Source of the DNA: Verrucomicrobiales bacterium
Lineage (GTDB): Bacteria; Verrucomicrobiota; Verrucomicrobiia; Verrucomicrobiales; Akkermansiaceae
Length of the DNA: 9,004 nt
Direction of reading: 5' to 3'
Assembly: GCA_003483645.1 (NCBI GenBank)
Contig: DMYM01000344.1
Span: 1-9,004 of the forward strand
Under the pieces are notes generated by a model. That model did no database searches. It was not told the origin of the DNA and saw only the letters and a program-made list of their open reading frames with translations. Numbering within the stretch: position 1 is the first letter of the stretch; the number at the start of each line of letters is the position of its first letter. Positions 1-4,865 of the stretch are shown here, piece after piece. The translations under genes were made by a program, and so were the position numbers.

Positions 1-831
1 GCCGACCTGGGGGAAGGTGAGTCGAAAGGCACAGATGAGCTGAACGAGTTGGCGATCGGTGAGGGTGAGTCCGGGGTCGGTCCGGTGCTGGTGATTTCCG
101 GCGTGAGGTCGTAGCCGTGGGAAGGAGATGGTGAATTGTGCCTTCCAGCAGTGCTTGTAGAGGTATTCGAGGTGGGCGGCCAGTGAGAGGGCTTCGGTAC
201 GCCAGTCGGCGAGGCCGAAGAGAGCACCGATTCCGATGCGCCGGAAACCGCCAGCATAAGCACGCTCAGGGCAGTCGAGGCGCCAGTCGAACTCTTTCTT
301 GGGCCCGGCGGTATGGAGGTGTTGGTAGGTTTCCCGGTGATAAGTTTCCTGGTAAACGACCAGACCTTCCGCTCCGCAGGCGACCAGCTCCGTATATTGT
401 CCGTCCTCCATGGGACCAACCTCGATTCCGAGGGTGGGAACAGAGGGGGAGAGGAGGCGCAGGCAATCCTGCAGGTAACCCTCTGAGACGAACCTGGGAT
501 GCTCGCCGGCCACGAGGAGAAGGTTGCGGAACCCGAGCGAATGGAGGTGCTGGGCTTCGGTGGCGACCTGATCCAGGGTGAGGGTTGTTCGCAGGATGGG
601 ATTGTCGCGTGAGAATCCGCAGTAGCTGCAGTTGTTTACACACTCGTTGGAAAGGTAGAGCGGCGCAAAGAGACGCATCGTGCGTCCGAAGTGACGCCGG
701 GAGAGTGCCGAGCTTTTCCGTGCCCGGGACTCCAGTTCGTCCGGGTGGAGGGGAGTCAGAAGGGACGCGAACCGCCGCAGGAGCGGAGAAAGCGGTCGAT
801 CCGGGTCTGCGAAGCGGGCTGCGAAGCTCAC
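1..831 (-). CDS. thiH: 2-iminoacetate synthase ThiH (tyrosine lyase), C-terminus off the left edge
   Basis: Radical SAM enzyme that cleaves L-tyrosine to 2-iminoacetate (dehydroglycine) and p-cresol. The 2-iminoacetate is used by ThiG to build the thiazole ring of thiamine. Reading from 831 down to base 1 gives 277 uninterrupted codons. The radical-SAM cluster is visible as NECVNNCSYCGF, with Cys64, Cys68 and Cys71 in the CxxxCxxC spacing. Further ThiH hallmarks are LVVYQETYHRETY and IGIGALFGLADWRTEAL. The visible part ends at LTFPQVG, so I infer that about 80-95 residues are missing from a usual length near 370. The start is a choice: the frame opens after a TGA at 844-846, and the only plausible starts before the conserved region are GTG at 831 (preferred, giving a VSFAARFADPDRP N-terminus) and TTG at 837. 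Neither has a clear Shine-Dalgarno. No thiamine genes are seen on its upstream side; partners such as thiG or thiS could lie off the left edge. Confidence 0.93.
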   Translation of the reverse strand, partial: MSFAARFADPDRPLSPLLRRFASLLTPLHPDELESRARKSSALSRRHFGRTMRLFAPLYLSNECVNNCSYCGFSRDNPILRTTLTLDQVATEAQHLHSLGFRNLLLVAGEHPRFVSEGYLQDCLRLLSPSVPTLGIEVGPMEDGQYTELVACGAEGLVVYQETYHRETYQHLHTAGPKKEFDWRLDCPERAYAGGFRRIGIGALFGLADWRTEALSLAAHLEYLYKHCWKAQFTISFPRLRPHAGNHQHRTDPGLTLTDRQLVQLICAFRLTFPQVG

Positions 832-1074
832 GGACAAGAGAGGTCGGATTTGCGGAGGGGAATGTCAAAGGGGAAAAGGGGGGCTTTGAGGGGGGCTTCC
901 GAAGAAACCGGAATCCACCTCCTCACGGTGAAGCGAAGGGCTGGGAAGAGGCGGTCACCCTGACAGGCCGATGGGAAGATGGGACAGGATAACCGGAAAA
1001 TAACCTGAAAATGCACATGGCAGCGGATTGAACGCTTGATCAAGTGGGGCGGGAGCGGCACGTTCGCAGCGGCA
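832..1074. other. divergent intergenic region between thiH and the membrane-protein gene
   Basis: This 243-base stretch must hold the promoters for thiH (leftward) and for the gene at 1075 (rightward). It is strongly purine-biased on the + strand in its left half, with a near-tandem 12-bp repeat (AGGGGGGCTT at 877-886 and again at 889-898). A short inverted repeat, TTCCG/CGGAA, spans 897-913. On the minus strand I searched for the conserved thiamine pyrophosphate riboswitch (Thi-box) elements that often precede thiamine genes and did not see them. No convincing sigma-70 pair stands out in either direction, and I see no RNA gene or credible small protein. Confidence 0.5.
857..895 (+). other. 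potential G-quadruplex (four G-runs) in the thiH leader region
   Basis: Four runs of at least four guanines occur within 39 bases: 857-860, 870-873, 878-883 and 890-895. The loops are 9, 4 and 6 bases. This satisfies the usual sequence pattern for a G-quadruplex on the + strand, which is the template strand for thiH transcription; the thiH mRNA leader would be C-rich here. The pattern is seen directly. Whether it folds or has any effect is inference, and part of the cluster may simply come from replication slippage, as the 12-bp near-tandem repeat suggests. Confidence 0.4.
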
Positions 1075-1974
1075 ATGAGTGAAGTGGAGACCATTGAATG
1101 CCGTCCCACCAGGTGGTTCTATCTCAGGGCCGGGGCCATGGTCCTGATGTTCGGGGTGTTCCTGGTGTTGTTTTTGAAGGACTGGAAGGTCGGTTGGCCG
1201 AAGAAAAACGAGATCTATTACACCTTCAAGGCTTTCGAAACAGCCAAGGAGAGGTTTGCCGAGAAAGAGTGGAGCGCGGAGGACTGGGAGAAGGAAACAA
1301 GGGCGGAAAGGATCTTTCCCGAGGAGACCGCGGAAGACATCATCCTTCCCGAGGGGGTGGACCCTGATGCCAGGTGGCCGGTTGTCCTGAACGACTATGC
1401 CGGCTACGGGAAGGCCCTGGAGGAAGAGGGGAAAAAGGCGATCCCACCCCTGTGGGCGAAATACACCGATGAGAGGGGCTGGAATTCTTCCATTCCCAAG
1501 AAGAGTTATGAAGCGGCCAAGATTCAGGAGCAGCTGTATTATGGAATCGGGAGCGGAGTTCTCCTGTTGATCACGGGATTTTTTCTGATCCGGACGTCGC
1601 GGCGCACGATGAAAGTGGACGGGGAAGCCTACTACGCACCGGGCGGCGCAAGGATTCCCTTCAGTTCGGTGCGCAGGATTGATGTGCGGAAGTGGGGAGT
1701 CAAGGGGTTGGCTTACCTCTTCTATCGGGAGGAAGGAGCCCCGGAGGAGAGCGCACTCAGGAAATCCAAGATCGATGGGATGGTCTACGGACAATTCAAA
1801 CAGGAGGAGGGAGCTCCTGCGGAAGCCCTCTTCCAGCGCATTCTCGATAATTTCAGGGGCGAGCTGATCGAGTTGATTGAGCCGAGAGAGGACGAGGCGG
1901 AGAGTGGGGCGGAAGATGCCGGAGAGTCCCGGGGGGAGGAGAGCTCAGGGGAGAATGGCCCCAAGGAGTAGATT
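1075..1974 (+). CDS. two-helix membrane protein with C-terminal PH-like domain, function unknown
   Basis: I do not recognise this as a named family. Starting at ATG 1075 it is 298 residues; an upstream in-frame TTG at 1036 would add 13 residues, but the ATG places the first helix sensibly. Neither start has a clear ribosome binding site. Helix 1 is about residues 14-35 (WFYLRAGAMVLMFGVFLVLF). A charged loop of roughly 115 residues, rich in Glu, Lys and Trp, follows. Helix 2 is about 155-173 (YYGIGSGVLLLITGFFLI). Residues about 179-268 carry alternating strands, including ARIPFSSVRRIDVRKWGVKG, and end in an amphipathic helix (EALFQRILDNFRGELIELI), which resembles a bacterial PH (bPH-type) domain. 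The last 30 residues are an acidic Glu/Ser/Gly-rich tail, probably disordered. The predicted topology is both termini inside with the loop outside, and the PH-like domain cytoplasmic. It sits 66 bases upstream of acpP on the same strand, which suggests but does not prove a link to lipid or envelope work. Confidence 0.75.
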
Positions 1975-1981
1975 TTCAGAG

Positions 1982-2009
1982 TTGCCAAGTGAGCCAAGGA
2001 CGGTTAAAG
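1982..2009 (+). promoter_or_regulatory. weak sigma-70-like promoter candidate before acpP
   Basis: TTGCCA at 1982-1987 matches five of six bases of the -35 consensus. It is followed after 16 bases by TTAAAG at 2004-2009, which matches only three of six bases of the -10 consensus. The predicted start of transcription would lie about 25 bases before the acpP ATG. acpP is usually among the most highly expressed genes, so a promoter of its own is reasonable, but the poor -10 keeps this tentative. Confidence 0.25.
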
Positions 2010-2040
2010 CCAGAAACAAGCAACCAATTGCGACGGATAC

Positions 2041-2280
2041 ATGTCAGAATCAAGTGAAGAGAAGGTCAGGAGCATCATAGTGGAACAGCTCGGAGTGAAC
2101 GCCGATCAGGTGACCAGGGAAGCGAAATTGATTGAGGATCTGGGGGCCGATTCCCTCGATGCGGTGGAATTGGTGATGGCCGTCGAGGAGGAGTTCGAGC
2201 TCGAAGTTCCGGACGATCAGGCCGAGAAGCTGATTGCGGTTGGTGATGTTATCGATTACGTGGATAAGTCCTCCACCTGA
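2041..2280 (+). CDS. acpP: acyl carrier protein
   Basis: Small acidic carrier of growing acyl chains in type II fatty-acid synthesis, acting in the cytosol. It is 79 residues, the normal length. The attachment site for the 4'-phosphopantetheine arm is Ser38 in the motif LGADSLDAVELVMAVEEEF, which matches the family signature DSLD. The helical pattern and strong negative charge (VEEEFELEVPDDQAEKL) are typical of AcpP. The ATG at 2041 is preceded by GACGGATAC, at best a weak ribosome binding site. In many bacteria acpP lies beside fabG and fabF; here neither is adjacent. A terminator-like hairpin follows the stop codon, so acpP is probably transcribed alone or as the last gene after the membrane-protein gene. 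Confidence 0.96.
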   Translation: MSESSEEKVRSIIVEQLGVNADQVTREAKLIEDLGADSLDAVELVMAVEEEFELEVPDDQAEKLIAVGDVIDYVDKSST

Positions 2281-2308
2281 GCAAGTTGCGCCTATTATCC
2301 AAGGTGTG

Positions 2309-2336
2309 GGGTGGGTCCATAAGGACCTGCCCTTTT
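2309..2336 (+). terminator. intrinsic terminator downstream of acpP
   Basis: Bases 2309-2318 (GGGTGGGTCC) pair with 2323-2332 (GGACCTGCCC) in a ten-base-pair stem with two G-U wobbles, closed by an ATAA tetraloop. Four T residues (2333-2336) follow immediately, then CGTT. It begins 28 bases after the acpP stop and ends before the next gene at 2379. Strength and efficiency are not measurable from sequence, but the geometry is that of a Rho-independent terminator. Confidence 0.65.
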
Positions 2337-2378
2337 CGTTGTCAGGGGGGACAGGGTAGGCGATGATGAGGGCGGAGA

Positions 2379-2897
2379 ATGTATTCCCCCGATGATATCC
2401 AATACGCGCTGGAGACGACCAGCGTGCTGTATGAGCCGGACCGCCGGATTGATACCTTCGGGAGCACACGCTTCGAGTTTCTTCTCCTGAGCGAATTGAT
2501 GGACTCGGTGGGGCAGGTTCGGATCCGGAGCGGGGAGGTAGAAGCCAATCAACCGACCATCATCAAGCCGGAGGCTTATAACGGGATCGAGTTCGAGGGC
2601 TTCGGTGACGATGCAGAGAGATTCCATCAGTGGCTCCAGGAGCACGGAGCGAAGATCGCCTTCCTGAATTACCAGTTCAAGCGCGGGGAGGTCCGGGAGG
2701 AGTTGCTGCACGACTCCCTAGATGCGGTGCGGGAGCGGGTGCTTGATGACGCGCGGCGGATGGGCAACCCGATGCAGGTCGTGATTGAAGGCGTGGACGA
2801 TGCGTGGGAGATCAGCCTCCTGCGCTTCATCTTCGAGATCGTGGACAAGAGTTCGGAGATCAATGCGTTCGATTTCAAGCGCAAGGGATTGCTCTAA
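2379..2897 (+). CDS. conserved-looking cytosolic protein of unknown function (172 aa)
   Basis: I do not recognise a characterised family. The protein is 172 residues, soluble, acidic to neutral, with no signal peptide, membrane helix or cysteine. The first half is mixed strand and helix (FGSTRFEFLLLSELMDSVGQ). Residues about 103-130 form a charged helix (KRGEVREELLHDSLDAVRER). The tail ends with VVIEGVDDAWEISLLRFIFE and a basic aromatic end, NAFDFKRKGLL. ATG 2379 is supported by the purine-rich GAGGGCGGAGA just before it, the best ribosome-binding-like sequence in this block. Codon use and GC look like the neighbours. It is 50 bases upstream of the LysM-protein gene on the same strand and is probably cotranscribed with that gene and accA. 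From memory, similar short proteins appear in Verrucomicrobiota genomes, but no function can be named. Confidence 0.8.
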   Translation: MYSPDDIQYALETTSVLYEPDRRIDTFGSTRFEFLLLSELMDSVGQVRIRSGEVEANQPTIIKPEAYNGIEFEGFGDDAERFHQWLQEHGAKIAFLNYQFKRGEVREELLHDSLDAVRERVLDDARRMGNPMQVVIEGVDDAWEISLLRFIFEIVDKSSEINAFDFKRKGLL

Positions 2898-2947
2898 TGC
2901 CCTGTCAGACCAGTTCGCCAGATGATGAAGACGGTTAGTCCTGTGAA

Positions 2948-3829
2948 ATGTCCCTCCAGGACACTAGTGCGCTGCAGATTATGATGTCCCTCATCAAGGT
3001 TCTTGCCGCCTTGCTGGTGCTGGGAGTGCTGGGCGCGACTGTGGCGCTGGTTGAACGACTGAAGAAGGAGACCGCCGTGCCGCAGTTGCGGGAAAACCCG
3101 GAGGCTCTGGAGAGTGTCCCATCAGTGGAGCCCGGAGAGATTGCTTTCGAGCGGGCAAGGGAGTTGCTGGCAACAGGTCAGTTTGAGAAGGCGCGTGAGA
3201 AACTTGAATTTCTGGTGGGGGTCTACCCGTCTTCGACCTCGGCGGGCGAGGCCCGCCGAATTCTGGGAGAGTTGAATCTCGACGACCTGCTCTCCACCGA
3301 AGTGATGGAGGGGAAGACGATGTATGAGGTGAAGCCCGGAGACAACTTCACCAGGATAGCGGCCAAACACGAGACCACTCTGGATTGCATCATGCATATG
3401 AACGGCCTGCAGAGGATGGACAAGCTCTACCCCGGAGACGAACTGGTGCTGCTGCCCCTGAAATTCAACATCAAGATAGACGTGGCCCGTAAGCTCCTGA
3501 GCTTGTACAAGGAGGGACGTCTTCTGAAGTCCTACAACTTGCTCCACGCCAGGGTCCGGGACTCGCGAGGGGGGCTGCGATCCAAAATCGGGCAGAAAAT
3601 CGGCCTTCTGAAGGATGGGCGACGTGTTTCACCAGTGAAGTATCAGAGCTACCGGATCGCCAGAAAGGTACTCATCCTCGATCGCCGCGGCCTGCAGCTG
3701 CGCCAGGTCGGGGTGGCGGAAGAGGATGACACCGGAAGGGGTTTTTTCCTTTCGGAAGCTGACATGGAGGAGTTGGCTCTCTTATTGAGAGTCGGGAACG
3801 AGGTGGAAGTTCGCTTCGGTAACCAGTAA
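2948..3829 (+). CDS. membrane-anchored LysM protein with a degenerate L,D-transpeptidase (YkuD)-like domain
   Basis: Predicted envelope protein of 293 residues, anchored in the inner membrane and facing the periplasm. Domain order: an uncleaved N-terminal anchor at about 15-36 (IKVLAALLVLGVLGATVALV); a short TPR-like helical pair at 67-115 (ERARELLATGQFEKAREKLE); a LysM peptidoglycan-binding domain at 125-170 (YEVKPGDNFTRIAAKHETT ... LYPGDELVLL); and a region at 172-290 that follows the YkuD fold pattern, opening with FNIKIDVARKLLSLYKEGRL. In active L,D-transpeptidases the C-terminus carries an SHGCIR-type motif with the catalytic Cys. Here the equivalent stretch reads GRGFFLSEADMEELALLL (264-281), with no Cys or His, and the only Cys in the protein (147) lies in LysM. 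It is therefore probably a non-catalytic, cell-wall-binding relative. The start ATG 2948 lacks a Shine-Dalgarno; a later ATG at 2984 is possible. accA begins 11 bases after its stop (5 if GTG is used). Confidence 0.85.
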   Translation: MSLQDTSALQIMMSLIKVLAALLVLGVLGATVALVERLKKETAVPQLRENPEALESVPSVEPGEIAFERARELLATGQFEKAREKLEFLVGVYPSSTSAGEARRILGELNLDDLLSTEVMEGKTMYEVKPGDNFTRIAAKHETTLDCIMHMNGLQRMDKLYPGDELVLLPLKFNIKIDVARKLLSLYKEGRLLKSYNLLHARVRDSRGGLRSKIGQKIGLLKDGRRVSPVKYQSYRIARKVLILDRRGLQLRQVGVAEEDDTGRGFFLSEADMEELALLLRVGNEVEVRFGNQ

Positions 3830-3840
3830 GATATGTGTCA

Positions 3841-4812
3841 ATGAACGACAGTAGCGGGCGCCCCCAACCACTCGATTTCGAGAAACCCATAGCGGAGCTC
3901 GAGGGGGAGTTGGAGGATATGCGCGAGAAGGCGTGCTCCCAGGAAATTGATCTCAGCGCGGAGATCGCAGCTCTGGAGGTGAAACTGGCGGGGGTGCGGA
4001 ACCGTATTTACGAGAACCTGACGCCATGGCAGCGTGTGCAGATTGCGAGGCACATCAGCCGTCCCTTCATGCTCGACTATCTTAACGAAGCCTTTGATGA
4101 CTTCTGCGAACTTCATGGTGACCGCCTGGTGGGAGACGACCAGGCCATGCCAGGTGGATTCGCCCTGCTTGATGGACGGCGTTGTGTAGTGATCGGGCAC
4201 CAGAAGGGCCGTGATACCAAGGAGAACCTGGAGCGAAACTTCGGCAGTGCGCATCCCGAGGGATACCGTAAGGCCCTGCGCCTCATGAAGCTGGCCGAGA
4301 AGTTCAGGATTCCGGTTGTCTCATTGATTGACACCCCGGGAGCGTTCCCGGGAATCGGGGCGGAGGAGCGGAATATCGCGGAGGCAATCGCGCGGAATCT
4401 GCGGGAAATGATGAGCCTGAGGACGCCGATCGTGGTGGCGGTGATCGGGGAGGGTGGCTCAGGAGGTGCTCTCGGTGTTGGGGTGGCCGATCGTATTCTC
4501 ATGCTGGAGAACGCCTACTACTCGGTGATCAGTCCGGAAGGGTGTGCCGCCATTCTCTGGAAGCACCGCAAGCATGCGCCGGAGGCGGCGAAAGCGATGA
4601 AGTTGACGGCGGAGGATCTGGTCGGGATGAGCTTGATTGACGAGGTGGTTCCCGAGCCGACGGGAGGAGCGCATCACGATGTCCGGTCAGCGACCGGCAA
4701 TCTCAAGGCTGCGCTGGTCAGCCATATCGATGAGCTGGAGGCTTTATCGGAAGAGGAAATGCTGAATGCGCGTTACGAAAAGTTCCGGCGGGCGGGACAG
4801 TGGGCGGAATAG
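3841..4812 (+). CDS. accA: acetyl-CoA carboxylase carboxyltransferase subunit alpha
   Basis: With AccD it forms the carboxyltransferase that moves the carboxyl group from biotin on AccB to acetyl-CoA, giving malonyl-CoA, the first committed step of fatty-acid synthesis. It is 323 residues from ATG 3841, close to the family's usual 319; an in-frame GTG at 3835 would add two residues. The N-terminal part is a helical hairpin (about 15-60). The crotonase-fold core carries VVSLIDTPGAFPGIGAEERN, then AVIGEGGSGGALGVGVADRI, then YYSVISPEGCAAILWK; the two Gly-rich loops form the oxyanion and CoA-binding environment. The C-terminal PEPTGGAHHD and LSEEEMLNARYEKF match the family end. There is no clear Shine-Dalgarno; the 11-base gap from the LysM gene suggests cotranscription. 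accD is not in the window, which is common because accA and accD are often unlinked. Confidence 0.97.
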   Translation: MNDSSGRPQPLDFEKPIAELEGELEDMREKACSQEIDLSAEIAALEVKLAGVRNRIYENLTPWQRVQIARHISRPFMLDYLNEAFDDFCELHGDRLVGDDQAMPGGFALLDGRRCVVIGHQKGRDTKENLERNFGSAHPEGYRKALRLMKLAEKFRIPVVSLIDTPGAFPGIGAEERNIAEAIARNLREMMSLRTPIVVAVIGEGGSGGALGVGVADRILMLENAYYSVISPEGCAAILWKHRKHAPEAAKAMKLTAEDLVGMSLIDEVVPEPTGGAHHDVRSATGNLKAALVSHIDELEALSEEEMLNARYEKFRRAGQWAE

Positions 4813-4845
4813 CTGCGGAGGATCCGGTCTCCTGATGGCGATCGT

Positions 4846-4860
4846 CCGGGGCGGCCCCGG
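4846..4860. terminator. GC-rich hairpin between convergent accA and the cytochrome c gene
   Basis: CCGGGG (4846-4851) and CCCCGG (4855-4860) form a perfect six-base stem around a three-base loop in the 53-base gap between the two convergent genes. The position is right for a shared terminator, but no run of T follows on either strand, so it is at most a weak or Rho-assisted one. Confidence 0.3.
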
Positions 4861-4865
4861 TCATG

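Noticed and set aside
266..868. A 200-codon minus-strand open frame overlapping thiH
   Set aside because: It is an out-of-frame shadow of thiH. The frame beginning at 831 carries CxxxCxxC and continues to the left edge without a stop.
897..913. Short inverted repeat TTCCG/CGGAA as an operator or terminator
   Set aside because: A five-base stem with a seven-base loop is expected by chance at this GC content and has no T-run or flanking signal.
832..1074. Thiamine pyrophosphate riboswitch upstream of thiH
   Set aside because: Read on the minus strand, the region lacks the conserved Thi-box elements; it is a C-rich leader with no matching paired core visible by eye.
955..1794. A 279-codon minus-strand open frame opposite the membrane-protein gene
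   Set aside because: Its translation is Pro- and Leu-rich and featureless, while the + strand frame has two clear membrane helices and a coherent domain pattern.
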